Shown here in pieces: positions 1-11,266 of a DNA stretch of 64,000 nt. Each line of letters begins with the position of its first letter. Position 1 is the first letter of the stretch. The position numbers were made by a program, and so were the translations under genes. The notes below the pieces were generated by a model, which was not told the DNA's origin, did no database searches, and saw nothing but the letters and a program-made list of their open reading frames with translations. The stretch comes from Rhodamnia argentea (taxonomy: Eukaryota > Streptophyta > Magnoliopsida > Myrtales > Myrtaceae), in the NCBI RefSeq assembly GCF_020921035.1, contig NC_063151.1, positions 5,394,001-5,458,000 of the forward strand. The letters are read 5' to 3'.

Positions 1-1750
1 TTACATGCAACAAGGATCATCGTTTGGGAAACATGGGTGTGTCACCTACAGAGGTTTAGGAGCATAAAGGTGATCGACAAAAGTTACACGAAGAGATGGA
101 ATTGCCGAGAATCGTCAGAAGGCTATATCATGTGAACAAAGGGGGAGATCATAGAGCAGAATTTACACAACAAGGGCAACCGATCAGGAAACGTGGATGC
201 ATCACTTGCGGAGGATTAGGAGCATAAAGGCGATCGATGGAAGTTACATAGACAGATGGAACTGCCAGGAGGCAGTTACTACAAGATCATTGTAAATACC
301 GCTAGTTGCCTGTTAGAAGGATCCTCGTACAAATCAAGCAAATTTATCTTTATCTTTATTTTTCATTTTTGTATTTTAGCTTTTGTAGTGTAGTTTTCAG
401 ATTCGCATTGTTATTAGATTTTTGCTTGTATCTCTATCTTGAGTATTGTGTCGTTGATTAAATTCCGGTATATTTTTTTTGCGTTCTCAAGCTGTGCGTT
501 GATTAAACTCCAGTGCACTTTGTGTGTGCCTAGTTACGATATCAATTATGTATTGCTAAGCTTTGCCATCGATACAACTCCGACATGATTTGCATATGTA
601 CATTTTCTTGTGCTAATTGAGTTGATCATTGTCTCTCTGCCTGTGATGTTTACAACCCGAAATTGGCCCAAGAACTCGTCTCTTTTAATTAAAAGCCAAA
701 GAACGACTTTTCATGAAAGATATTTCATGGTGGGAGACATTTTCGGTGAAACAATGTTCAACTTCTTTTTGACTTGAATCGGATACTGAATGATGTCACC
801 GGTAACCTAGATGCCAATAAGGTGTGAAGCGGAGCTATGGAAATACACAATAAGTACTTAAGAAATGCACCATCTTATCTACTCTCTCTTCTTTAATACT
901 TGGATTAGTATGAAATTTTAGCTTGACAGGATGTCATCAAGCTAAGATGATAATTTAGTCTTCTTTTTGTTAGGATTTGGCGCATAATCACAATAAAAAT
1001 AAAGAGCAGTGAGAAAGAGAAATAGAGACGTAAATGTTTATCCGAATTCACTCTTAAATTAGGGTTACATCCACAAGATGATTTCACTATAATTAGCACA
1101 TTATATCTCTTTGTTACATCACTCAATTACGAATGAAATAAATTGCATATATAAGCGGGACCCCGTGCTTTCCTATCAATGGGGAGTGTGAACCACACCC
1201 ATCACTTTTTGCCACGTCTGAGGTGGACAATTTCTATTGCTACGTTCAAGATATACGAAAGTTCTAACCAAAAGCATCATAATTTGGCCAATTTTTTCCA
1301 ATTTGATTTTGACAACTTGTAAGAATCATACAGTCTACTGTTCCATAAACGAATGTAACTGATCGGTCTTAGTGGGAATCGCTTGCTTGACGAGCTTCTT
1401 TGCCTCTAAGTTTTCGTCCTCTCACCATATCATGAGATTTAGCATTTATCAACAATTCATTTTATCTTTTGCTCATTTGCATTCCATTTTTCTGCAGGCT
1501 AAGAAGCTAAAATGACTGATATATAGTTTTCCTCGTCTTTGTCCGCAAATAACGAAAATCTATACAATCTGTGTGTTGATTCGACCAAGAGAACATGAGG
1601 TTGTTCATGTGAAGTACAAACTTCTACAGATGTTTCCAGCGAAGAAAGCGAAGAGAGAGTGACTGTAGAAGAAGCTACGATCAAGGTAAAATTCTATTCA
1701 AAGAAACTTTTTTCATGAGGCCACCAAGGTGGCAATTTTGCATAAATCGT
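1..1750. repeat. Left copy of a ~1.7 kb duplicated block
   Basis: This block recurs in the same orientation at about 5615-7150 with frequent point differences; both begin with the same stretch TTACATGCAACAAGGA. About 225 bp present here (roughly 735-965) are missing from the second copy near 6346. The block reads like old retroelement DNA but I found no convincing LTR ends, primer-binding site or coding frame. The two copies lie upstream of 2S albumin genes 1 and 3, so they are probably part of the segmental duplication that made those genes. No gene is seen in this stretch. Confidence 0.7.
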
Positions 1751-1756
1751 TTGTAA

Positions 1757-2750
1757 TTGGAATCACATTATGAAAATACAAATCAGAATCTCGTATATCT
1801 TAAAATGGCAATTCACATAGTTATAGTCGAACAACCATTAATTTTATGCATACTTCTTAGTAATCATGAAACAACGTTACATAGATCAAGCATTTGTATA
1901 TGGGATGATGGCACAAATAATCAACGAATTTTGGCTCAATGTGCAATATGATTCATCTGAACTTTAAATTTATTTATTGTGATCATTGAACTTTAGCCCA
2001 ATTGGCATTGTTATCCATAACCTTTTAATTTGTTCAACGTGGTTCTTGGGCTTTTGGTACATGTTCAATTTAGTAACTGAACTATATGAAAATGTTCAAT
2101 ATTATCCTTTCATTGATTCAAGTTTAGGAACAACATTGAATATTTTCATTAAGGGTGATCGATTTTTGGTCTAGCCAATCTCGCCCTAGTATCGGGAACA
2201 GGACCGCAGAAATCACTTCTCGGTTTCAAGGATCGATCGATCCGATCTGATTTTTGGGCGGTCCAATCATTGGATGGGTTGCATTCTTTGTTTGCGATTG
2301 AAGTTTAATTTTTCTCATTAATGGCATATTCATCCAACCACCTCTCATTAATTGCATCACATTGTCGCTAAACTTGAAAGTCATAATAAGCATCCTATTC
2401 TTAAGCATCTTAGGTTTAGGTGTAAGTCTAGGTTTACGTTTAGGAAATTAAAAAAAAATAAAAAAAAATATTTGGTCCGATCCAGCTCTCCTTTGGAATC
2501 GTGAATTGAACAAACCTAACCAATTCCAATTTTATGCAATTAGGAACCGGATCGAAGCCCTGGGGATTAGACCCAATAGGCCGGTTTGGTCCGATCCGAG
2601 CGATTCTTGGTTCCATTGGCCTATTATGCTCGGTTCTAATTTTCAATTTAGTCAAGTGACCAAATTGAATATGTTCCAAAAGTCCGGAACCACACTATAT
2701 AATTGAAAATTTTAGGGATGACATTACATATTGGGCCAAAATTAATGAAC
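1757..2750. repeat. Duplicated AT-rich flank upstream of 2S albumin gene 1
   Basis: This stretch aligns with about 16730-17700 upstream of gene 3. It contains iterated phrases of the type TTCAATGTGATCATTGAAC, a pattern also present at 61265-61615, which suggests a shared MITE-like family. It has no coding signal. Its left junction with the 1-1750 block is the point where, in the other copy, the LTR element 7159-16711 is inserted. Confidence 0.6.
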
Positions 2751-2863
2751 CCTATTTCACATCGAGCTGAAGTTCATGAGCCATTCAAAGTTATTTTCAA
2801 TTTACCCTTCGAATATCAATACATGAGCTATCGATTGTTCTTAACAATCAAAACAAAAGATAT

Positions 2864-3112
2864 TGTTAAGAGCACGCAGCAGAAGTCTAATACCTTCGGA
2901 TGGAGAAATTGTCAAGAGAGAGCCCAAGTTCGAGCCTGTCAATATATCCAGTTGGACTCACTTTTACTCAAAAGTTTTAGTTAATGAGTTATGGGCCAAC
3001 TTGAATATATTAACCGCTTCACACCATATTAATTCTCCAATACGGAACTTCTCTAACATAACTCATACATGCATTTTAACAATCTCCCCCAACTCCCATG
3101 TGCAATCTAACA
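2864..3112. mobile_element. Solo LTR, 249 bp, with 5-bp target duplication
   Basis: The insert begins TGTTAAG and ends TAACA (the TG..CA hallmark) and is flanked on both sides by GATAT (2859-2863 and 3113-3117). The paralogous region upstream of gene 3 (about 17815-17840) runs straight through GATATTAAAACCGG without the insert, so the empty site is visible. No internal region is present, which is expected for a solo LTR left by recombination. It sits about 550 bp upstream of the 2S albumin start codon. Confidence 0.85.
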
Positions 3113-3457
3113 GATATTAAAACCGGTTGAGAAGATTCAATTGTATTCAAGAATTAGCTTGCAGAGACTATAGTTACTCGAGATAGTTACTCGAGAGAGA
3201 GTGTGAGAGAGAGGGAGATCCCGGACTGTATTGTGAGATTCCGTATTTCACGAAAAATGGAGATGAACTCTTCGGCAGCATTTGCATGGCCGCATCAACG
3301 TGGAGGTTGAGATGCAGCGACTGGACTACGAAAAATTCAGAGTCACAATCGAAATGGGCAAGTGGCGATCGCATGATCATCTCTTCACTCGATCAAGCTG
3401 TACAGACGAACAGCTACTTTTGCATTACGTGTTAAGTCCAAACCCAACGTTTCCTCC

Positions 3458-3574
3458 ATGCACAAGGCCACCGCCCCCAAAATGACAAAACCCTTTGGCC
3501 CTGACCAACCATCTCATCTCACCATCCACGTACTCCACATGCAATTGCAGACCCCTCCCACTCCTCTATATAAA
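3458..3574 (+). promoter_or_regulatory. Seed-type promoter of 2S albumin gene 1
   Basis: A TATA box TATATAAA lies at 3567-3574, about 90 bp before the ATG. An RY-type CATGCA element is at 3538-3543, preceded by an ACGT core in CCACGTAC (3526-3533); another CATGCA occurs at about 3458. RY plus ACGT elements are bound by ABI3/FUS3-type B3 factors and bZIPs in seed storage gene promoters. The same arrangement precedes genes 2 and 3. Confidence 0.7.
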
Positions 3575-3661
3575 CCACCCGCCATTTCCCTTCGTCACTC
3601 ACCAAAACACACAACAATCACACCAAGAATCAATCTCCCTCTCTCGTGAAAACAACCCACA

Positions 3662-4237
3662 ATGGCGAAGCTTGCCACCCTGGCAGCGATCTTTGGTGTC
3701 CTCCTGGTGGTGTCCCATGCTGTGGCGGGCAACCGCGCCACCATAACCACGGTCGACATCGATGAGCCCGAGAACCAGATGCGCCGCGGCGGGAGCTGCT
3801 ACGAGCAGGCCGAGAGGCTCGACCACTGCGAGCAACTCTTTGAGGACGTGATCCAGAGAGGTGGTCGGTACAGCTATGGCGGGTACGGTGGCAGTCAGTA
3901 CGGCGGCGATCGGTATGGAGGGGGCTTTGGCGGGTATGGAGGTGGTCGGTACGGCGGCGACCGGTATGGTGGGGGCTACGGAAGCAGGCGATGGGGCGGC
4001 CAAGTCCAGTGCTCTGGCCAGCAGCTAAGGCAGTCGAGGCACTTCGAGCCGTGCTGCAATGAGCTGAGGCGGATGGACGATGAGTGCCGGTGCCAGGGAC
4101 TAAGGGAGGTGATCAGAGAGCAGATCGGTGGGTACGGAGGACGGGGATCGCAAGACGAGGTGAGGAGGTGCGCGAGGAACCTACAGAACTTGTGTGGGCT
4201 TGGTCAATCCTGTTACAACGAGGCCATGTTGGATTGA
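3662..4237 (+). CDS. 2S albumin, Gly/Tyr-rich 10-Cys type (gene 1)
   Basis: Predicted 191-aa seed storage albumin precursor made as an ER-targeted preproprotein. Residues 1-22 form a signal peptide. The 2S albumin cysteine framework is visible: Cys46, Cys56, the CC pair 131-132, the CRC motif 142-144, Cys178 and Cys184. Two further cysteines (117 and 170) are not part of the canonical eight and could form a fifth disulfide. Residues 66-115 replace the usual short linker between small and large chain with a run of GGYGG, RYGG and DRYGG units. The start codon follows a TATA box by about 90 bp and an AATAAA signal lies at 4299-4304. No intron is present, as usual for 2S albumins. The final codons differ from gene 2 because an extra T creates an early stop. 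The family call is secure; the role of the Gly/Tyr loop is unknown. Confidence 0.93.
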   Translation: MAKLATLAAIFGVLLVVSHAVAGNRATITTVDIDEPENQMRRGGSCYEQAERLDHCEQLFEDVIQRGGRYSYGGYGGSQYGGDRYGGGFGGYGGGRYGGDRYGGGYGSRRWGGQVQCSGQQLRQSRHFEPCCNELRRMDDECRCQGLREVIREQIGGYGGRGSQDEVRRCARNLQNLCGLGQSCYNEAMLD

Positions 4238-4298
4238 AGCAGTCGAGGCTTGAGCTCTAGAACTAAGATCAGATGAGAATCATGTTAAATGGAGTTTC

Positions 4299-4304
4299 AA
4301 TAAA
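4299..4304 (+). terminator. Polyadenylation signal of 2S albumin gene 1
   Basis: AATAAA about 60 bp after the stop codon, conserved in position in genes 2 (11874) and 3 (18920). Confidence 0.6.
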
Positions 4305-4689
4305 AATGGTAGAATGTGTCTTTTGTTGGCTCTTAGAGTTGCGAGACAGGGTGACTTTACCAGGAGGAGAGAGACTAGAAACCACCACATTGTCGCGTGG
4401 TTTTCTTGTCTTATCTTTTGTTTTAATTACGTGTATGAGTTGAGAGCGTATGTACGGCTATCTACCGCCAAATAAAACCTTTCCTTTTGGTAATAAAACC
4501 AGTCAATTTAGTGCCTGATAATTAACTGGAGAAGCACATTTTTGTGACTCTGTTTTTCAGGTTTGTGGAGATATTATTCCTTCTTCTACCTGTGTTGCGC
4601 CCGAATTCCTTCTTTATATGATGCTAAATGAATACGTTTTCTGTGCTTGAGCACAGAAGCACTCGGCGGAGGTGACTCTCTCTATATTT

Positions 4690-5063
4690 TTGGGAGGTAT
4701 GCTTGGGATGATGTGGACCCTGGAATATGACCCAGACTTGTTCTCTCTGTACGAAGATCCTTAAGCAGCTAATGAAATGGCTGAAGGATCTAAAGGAAAG
4801 GTCAAGTCCACATGACAATGTGCCTCTGGTTGCCAGCGTCTTAAAAGATAAGAGCTCAAAGATACTGCGAGAAGCTCGAGGCCTGGATGATGTCGTTAAG
4901 GTGGTCGGAGAAGTTTCTGAATTTGCTTTTGTTGTCCTTCTTGGAGAAAGAAGGATAATGCTTTTCCAAAGTATGGTAGAGGAGGGAGTTTGTTCGACTG
5001 CGATGGCGTATTTGAAGCATTTTCTTTGTTACCTTGGGGGAAACAAAAACGGCTGTTTACTGT
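4690..5063 (+). pseudogene. Exon-like fragment downstream of albumin gene 1
   Basis: A reading frame encoding YDPDLFSLYEDP then a stop, continuing as a +1-shifted open frame (4727-5065), looks like a decayed exon of an unidentified gene. The first 130 bp recur at 12390-12520 behind gene 2, where the frame continues as EASKQLTKWLKRLKGKSS. The two copies carry different frameshifts, so neither is likely to be translated. I do not recognise the parent family. Confidence 0.35.
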
Positions 5064-5614
5064 AAGAATCTTCCTCCATTTCTCATAGGTTTTTTTCGCT
5101 TCTGAAATCTCGAAAAATACTATTATTTCTTTGTTTTTTTCCATTTCCTAAAGATGCCTTCATAGTCGTGTCTAGATATTGATTTAAAAATTGACAATGC
5201 TTTTCTTTCGGGTTTGGTTGAATTGATGTTTGTTGACATCGAAAAAAGTCAACAAGCACGTGCTTGACTAGTGCAGAAGGATAGACACGTGAGCTTCACA
5301 CGAGCAAGGGTAGTCATCAATATGACCGGTGAGTATCGATTTGCACATATCAGCCCAATCGACAGAAGATTGCTGATTTCTCGATATCCACAAATTAGCC
5401 CAATAGATGAAGATTGCTGATTGTCAACACCACATATTCAGTTGTCCAAATATGGCGGCGAATTGCTCGGTAGCCACTGGCATGGATAATAGCGACGAAA
5501 GTACTTAGAAGAATTTTGAGTACCTACGGCCCCTCGAAATTCAAAATCAGTGAGACAATAAAGATCAAAGGCATAAGTTTTTGGAGGTAACAATTAGAGG
5601 AATCGGGGAGCAGT

Positions 5615-7150
5615 TTACATGCAACAAGGACCATCATTTGGGGAACATGGATGCGTCACCTACGAAGGTTTAGGAGAATAAAGGTGATCAGCAAAAGTTA
5701 CACAAAGAGATGGAATCGCCAAGAATTGTCAGAAGACAACACCATGTTAACAAAGGAGAAGATCGTGGAGCCGATGTTAAACAACAAGGGCAACCGTTCA
5801 GGGAACATTGATGTATCCCCTATGGAGGATTAGGAGCACAAAGGTGATCGATGGAAGTTACACAGAGATATGGAAATGTCCGGAGGCAATTACTACAAGA
5901 TCATTGCAAATACCACTAGTACTTCGTTAGAAGGATCCCCGCACAAATCAAGCAAATTTATATTTAACTTTATTTTTCAGTTTTGCATTTTAGCTTTTGT
6001 AGTTGTACACTTTTAGATTCGCGTCATTATTAGATTATGGCTTGTATTTCTATCCTGGGAATTGTGTCCTCGATTAAATTCAGGCATAATATTCTGCATT
6101 CTCAAGCTGTGTCATCAATTAAATTCCAGTGCACTTTATGTGCACCTAGTTACGATATCGATTTTGTATTACCAAGCTTTGCCATCAATACAATTTCAAC
6201 ATGATTTGCACATGTATGTTTTCTTGTGCTAATCGAGTTGGCTATTGTCTCTCTGCATGTGATGTTTATCGCCCGGAATTAGCCCAAGAACCCATCTCTT
6301 TTAATCAAAAGCTGAAGAACGACTTTCCGTGAAGGATATTTCATGGTTTGAATTCGGCGCACAATCACAATAAAAATAAAGAATAACGAAAAAAAGAAAT
6401 TGAGATGCAAATGTTTATCCAGATTCACCCTTAAATTAGGGCTACTTCCAGAGGAGGATTCCATTATAATTAGCACATTATAACTCTCTGTTACATCACT
6501 CTATTACAAAAAAAACAAAGTGCATATATAAGCGGGACCATGTGTTTTCCTATTGATAGGGAGTGTGAACCACACCCCAACCCTTTTTGCCACGTCTGAG
6601 TTGGACAATTTCTATTGCTATATTCAAGATACACGAAATTTCTTACCTAGAGCATAATAGTTTGGCCAATTTTTTTCAATTTGATTTTGGCAACTTGTAA
6701 GAATCATACAGTCTATTGTTCCATGTACGAATGTGACTGATTGGTTCTAGTGGAAACGCTTCTTTGACGAGCTTGTTAACTTTTAAGTATTTATCCTCTC
6801 ACCAAGTCATGAGATTTAGCATTTATCAACATTTCATTTTAGCTTTTGCTTGTTTGCATTTCATGTTTCTGCAGGCTAAGAAGCCAAAGTGACTAATACA
6901 CAGTTTTCCTCGTCCTTGTCCACAAATAACGTAAATCTATACGAGCTGAACGTTGATTCGACCAAGAGAACATGAGGTTCTTCATGTAAAGTGTATACTT
7001 CTGCAGACGTTCCTAGCGAAGAGAGAGTGGCCGCAGGGGAATTATGATCAAGATAAAATTCTACTCAAAGAAACATTTTTCATGAGGCCACCAAGGTTGC
7101 AATTTTATACAAATCGTTTATAATTGGAATCACATTATGAAAACACAAAA
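5615..7150. repeat. Right copy of the ~1.7 kb duplicated block
   Basis: Second copy of the block at 1-1750, shorter by about 225 bp near 6346. Homology may extend a few hundred bases further left, starting near a TGTTGACATCG sequence at about 5229, but the partner would lie outside the window. The block is interrupted at its right end (7158) by the LTR retrotransposon and resumes as the gene 3 upstream flank at 16712. No coding sequence is seen. Confidence 0.7.
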
Positions 7151-7158
7151 TCATAGGT

Positions 7159-8645
7159 TGTTGGAAAAAACCCCTAATTGATTTTGAAGTTGACAAAACA
7201 AAACTTATTCTTTAATATCCGAGTTAATGCAATGAAATACTTACTTTGTAGATTGTCGGGAAAAGTACACTAGAAGTGCCATAACTTTTGTACGGCGTTC
7301 ACTTGAGTGCCATAACTTTCAAAACGTTCACTTAAGTGCCATAACTTTTAAAAATCGTTCACTTGAGTGCCATGTTAATGTGGCAGCCGGAAAAGCCGAT
7401 GTGGTAGCCAGAAAAGTTACCGTAAACGCCGGAAAAGTTATTGTAGCACGCCGAAAAGATGATGTGGCATGCCGGAAAGCTGACGTGGCACGCCAGAAAA
7501 GTTACCGTAGCACTCAAGTGAACGATTTTGCTCCGACGTAGCACTCAAGTGAACGATTTTTGAAAGTTATGGCACTTAAATGAACGTTTTGAAAGTTATG
7601 GCACTCAAGTGAACGCCATACACAAGTTATAGCACTTCTAGTGTACTTTTCCCCAGATTGTCTTAATGTATATTCGAGTGTTAAAGAATGGTTACAGAAG
7701 ATAGAATCTGGCATGAAAGGCTCGGATGATGTCCGAAGGTCTCAGACGCTGTTTGAAGAGCTCGGACCTTGAGCTAAGACGTTATGTAGCTCACGCCCTG
7801 AGGGGGTATTTCTTGTGCAACGGCCAGAATATTCCGAGATATCTTCGCAATGATTTAAGTGACATAGTACATAATCACAATAGCTAGCAAATCAAGCTGG
7901 ATTCGTTCTTAAAGATTATCAATAATGAAGATCAAGGACGTAAATTAGGGAGACAAGCATGACTCGCCTACTAAAGAACTCTTTCTATGGAAACCCAAGA
8001 ACATAATTGTATAGGCGATTTGATCTAACTGGAGATTCTTTCTTTGGTTGATCTTAATGGTTATGAGATCTTTTATATACAATCTCGTCCAAATGAGAAG
8101 TTTGGAGAGTGATTCTCGGGAGATCTCGCAACGGGTAGTTGGAGATGGAGAAGTATAAAACGAAACCTCAAGGCTGAAGAGCGAATACATGAGAGAGCAA
8201 AATATTAAATTCCAAGATCAAAAGAGCTTCATATTCTTCATATACCCTAGATCCAAACATTGTAACACATAGAGGTCTATTTAAGTGAGAAAGTGCTAGA
8301 TAGAAAGTCTAGTGACTCGAGAACCATTACAAGTATTATAACCTCCGAGATATTCACTAGCGAAATTTAGCCGATTGGTCGCTAACGTGAAGATATGGAT
8401 GTAGGCTTAAACAAAATCGAATCTCTGTAAACTCTCTGTGCCAATTCTCTATCCCTTAAAAGTTTTATTACTATATTATGATAGTTAAATTGTACACGCT
8501 GCTAAATATGAGGACTTCCCAAATCTTGTTAGATATCATCATCTGAACTCAGCTCTTAGCTTATCTGTTTAAATTTCACATTGATTTCTATAATTATTTG
8601 AAATCACCTATTCACCCCCTCTAGGTTTTAAAGCTAGCACCAATA
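7159..8645 (+). repeat. 5' LTR
   Basis: It matches the 3' LTR along its length apart from a 405 bp MITE-plus-TSD insertion at 7249-7653. Without that insertion its length is 1082 bp, against 1098 bp for the 3' LTR. Numerous substitutions between the two LTRs show the insertion is not recent. Confidence 0.88.
7258..7653. mobile_element. Mutator-type foldback MITE inside the 5' LTR
   Basis: The 396 bp element starts GGGAAAAGTACACTAGAAG and ends with its inverse. The long inverted arms consist of reiterated GTGCCATAACTTTT and CACTTGAGTGCC units. It is flanked by 9-bp repeats TAGATTGTC (7249-7257) and CAGATTGTC (7654-7662); the intact 3' LTR has a single CAGATTGTC near 15708. A 9-bp target duplication is typical of Mutator-like elements. 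The centre repeats GCCGGAAAAG phrases. No transposase is encoded. Diverged relatives lie at 27950-28090 and 37310-37500. Confidence 0.85.
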
Positions 8646-8660
8646 ATTAGTATCAGAGTC
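8646..8660 (+). other. Primer-binding site of the LTR element
   Basis: ATTAGTATCAGAGTC directly abuts the 5' LTR and differs by few bases from the initiator-methionine tRNA complement TGGTATCAGAGC used by copia elements. Confidence 0.75.
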
Positions 8661-8699
8661 TAGTGCTCCTATTGTTTATTGAAGTGTCATTACTTCTAA

Positions 8700-10165
8700 G
8701 CTAATGATCTCTATAACTAGTAACTTTGTTCCAACTTGGATTGAGGAGGAAGCGACAACAAGCCACCTTACTTTGGTGGAAAGGACTACATAGATTGGTA
8801 GAATAAATTTAAGGCGTCCCTCGGATGCCAAGATCCATAGATATGGGATGTTGCACAAAGAGACATTGATCCACTGCAAATATAATAGGTGGTGCAAATT
8901 CAAATGCAGGGGACAACAATACCAATAACAACAATACTCCCGCTGCAACTCTAACTATAACCGAATTGGCAAAAGAAGATGCTCTAGATGCTACATCTAT
9001 TTATTCATTTTATATTGCATTATGTCACACAAAATATAAACGTATTACAGATTGTCTTTCTTCAAAAGCGATATGGGACAAGCTTCACGTAACCTATGAG
9101 AGAATAGACAAGGTCAAGGAGACCAAAATAAATATTCTACTTGGCTAATACGAAGCATTCCAAATGATGCCCAATGAAATGGTGAAAGAGAAGTTTGACG
9201 GATTCATTGAAATACTAAATGGCCTCACCTATCATGGGCAACCAGTGTCTAGCTCGATGATAGTTAATAAGCTTCTGAGAGGACTCACAAAGGAATGGGA
9301 TAACATCAAAATGTCCATCCGAGAGACTTAAAGGATCATGGCATTATTTATGGATGAACTTATTGGAACTCTTCAACCTTATGAGGGTGAAAAAATCAAT
9401 CAAGAAGCGCATTCAAAAGGTAAGAAATCCATTACTTTGAAGTCTAATGCCAATTTCGAGGATGAAGACGATGAGAAACTAGCTCTCATGATCAAAAGGT
9501 TCAGAAGAATAGCAAATAAAGGCAGAAATTTCAAAGGAAAAAGAGATTTTAAGCGTCATGATTAGAGAAAATCATCTAGTAGGAAAGACGAAGAAAGCAA
9601 AGACATGATTTTCTTCGAGTGCAAAAAAAAGGGACATATCAAACCTAATCATCATCTTCTAAAGAAGAAAAGATGGATGAAAAATCCAAGAAAGCTTTAA
9701 AAGTAGAAACCTAGAGGGACACAGAAAATGAAAGCGATGAGGAATATGCAACATCTGTCTCATGGCCAACTCGGACTACGAGGTAGAATTTGAGGTAACT
9801 CACTCTGGTACTCGTTATGAGGAGTTTGAATATATTGATGAACTATGCTCATATTACAAAATTGTTCTTAAAAGAATTTTTGAATTGAAAAAGGAAATCT
9901 CGTGTTTAAAACAAAGTGATGTTTCTCAAAATGCTAAAATAAATTTTCTTCAAAGTGATTTTTCTCAAATCAAAGACAAATCTGATTTGGTTTCAAAGAA
10001 AAATGAGCTTTTACAAATCGTGAATGATTCTTTGAAAAATGAAAACGCTTCTTTGAAAAAGGAAATTTCAAATGTTAATAAAAAGTTTTCTTTTGGTTCA
10101 AAAACCTTAGAGCATTTTCTTTCTATACAAGCTCCATACTACAATAAGTCTAGGCTTGGTCTTTA
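8700..10165 (+). pseudogene. Decayed copia gag (UBN2-type)
   Basis: Broken frames retain typical plant copia Gag phrases. At 8750-8860 there is NKPPYFGGKDYID with internal stops. At 8966-9148 there is a UBN2-like part with AKAIWDKL/VTYE-type wording (SKAIWDKLHVTYERIDKVKE). At 9338-9565 a segment starts MALFMDELIGTLQPYE. A degenerate zinc knuckle (CKKKGHIKPNH) lies near 9620-9655. A coiled-coil-rich tail of 134 aa spans 9762-10166. Several in-frame stops (for example near 9145 and 9562) make a functional Gag unlikely. Confidence 0.8.
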
Positions 10166-10204
10166 AAAGAAAAGTGATTTGAAAAATGATTTTTCGAAGG
10201 TGAA

Positions 10205-10685
10205 ATAAATACTCAGAAGAAGACCTTCAAAACGTGGACCTATTTGTTCATGTATCAATTCATATAACATCCTACGAAGCCATATCACTTCAGCTGACAA
10301 GAGTGCAACAGCTTGCTATTTTTTTGAGGACCAAGAAATCACTCCTGGTCCGAGAAAGAAAGCATATCTAGAAGTACTTTTTCGAGTCTCGGTATTGCCT
10401 GCCCAATCACTGTCTACGTACCCCACTAGACTGAAATTGTCAGAAAAGGAATATAACATTCCACAGTCATGGGTTCCACTAACATACCATCAAATTCTTT
10501 TTGCTACATGCAAATGTGATTAGTATGATTTTTTTATAAACCTGCTGATAATTCCCACTCCATATGTAATGTCTAGTTTAGTAGAAGCCAAATATCTCAA
10601 ACTGCCAACAATACTTTTGAAATAAGTGAGATTTCCCACTTCACTGGTTCCTTCTTTCTTTAGCTCCAACCTTTCTATCACGGGA
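10205..10685 (-). pseudogene. Antisense copia reverse transcriptase/RNase H fragment
   Basis: On the minus strand the frames read SIVGSLRYLASTKLDITYGV, then YVDSDWAGNTETRKSTS, then FFLGPGVISWSS. This is the junction of the reverse transcriptase tail and RNase H region of plant copia polyproteins. Stops and frameshifts interrupt it. It runs opposite to the gag of the surrounding element, so it belongs to another element or was inverted. It abuts the upstream border of the captured 2S albumin segment. Confidence 0.8.
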
Positions 10686-10789
10686 GTCCGAAACCGAAGA
10701 TATCAAAAGTGGTAGAGAACATCAAAAATGTAGCCGACAAATAACCTTGAATGTATTCAATAATTAGCTTTCAGAGATTATAATAACTG

Positions 10790-10830
10790 GAGAGAGAGAG
10801 AGAAAGAGAGAGAGAGAGAACACGGACTGT
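10790..10830. repeat. GA microsatellite upstream of albumin gene 2
   Basis: A near-perfect (GA)n tract of about 40 bp. Shorter GAGAGA tracts occupy the equivalent place upstream of genes 1 (3190-3215) and 3 (17905-17920). Confidence 0.8.
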
Positions 10831-11132
10831 GCTGCGAGATTCCATTTTTCACGAAGAATGGAGATAAACTCTTCTGCAGCATTTGCAAGGGCACCTCAAC
10901 GTGGAGGTTGAGACGCTGCGAATGGACTACGAAAAATCAGAGTCGCAGTCGAAACGTGTAAGTGGCGATCACATGACCATCTCTTCACTCGATCAAGCCA
11001 AAGGCTGGCTGATCACTGTGCAGACCAACACCTACATTTGCATTACGTGTTGGTCCAAACCTACCGCTTCGTCCATACACAAGGCCACCACCTCCAAAAT
11101 GACAAAACTCTTGGCCCTGACCAACTATCTCA

Positions 11133-11179
11133 CCATCCACGTACTCCACATGCAAACCCCTCCTACTCCTCTATATAAA
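11133..11179 (+). promoter_or_regulatory. Seed-type promoter of 2S albumin gene 2
   Basis: ACGT core in CCACGTAC just before CATGCA (11149-11154), then TATATAAA at 11172-11179. The same element order as in genes 1 and 3 was carried into the retroelement with the gene, so its own promoter appears intact. Confidence 0.7.
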
Positions 11180-11266
11180 CCACCCGTCATTTCCCTTCAT
11201 CACTCACCAAAACACACAACAATCACACCAAGAATCAATCTCCCTCTCTCGTGAAAACAACCCACA

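Noticed and set aside
2864-3112. Cassandra-type TRIM
   Set aside because: The length would fit, but I see no 5S rRNA-like box A/IE/C sequence, so it is called only a solo LTR.
3599-4003. Ala/Pro-rich minus-strand ORFs opposite the albumin genes (also 11204-11620, 18300-18623)
   Set aside because: These are shadows of the Gly/Tyr codons on the coding strand and change length exactly with the loop.
7258-7653. CRISPR-like regularly repeated units
   Set aside because: The repeats are inverted arms of a MITE with variable spacing in a plant genome; there are no spacers or cas genes.
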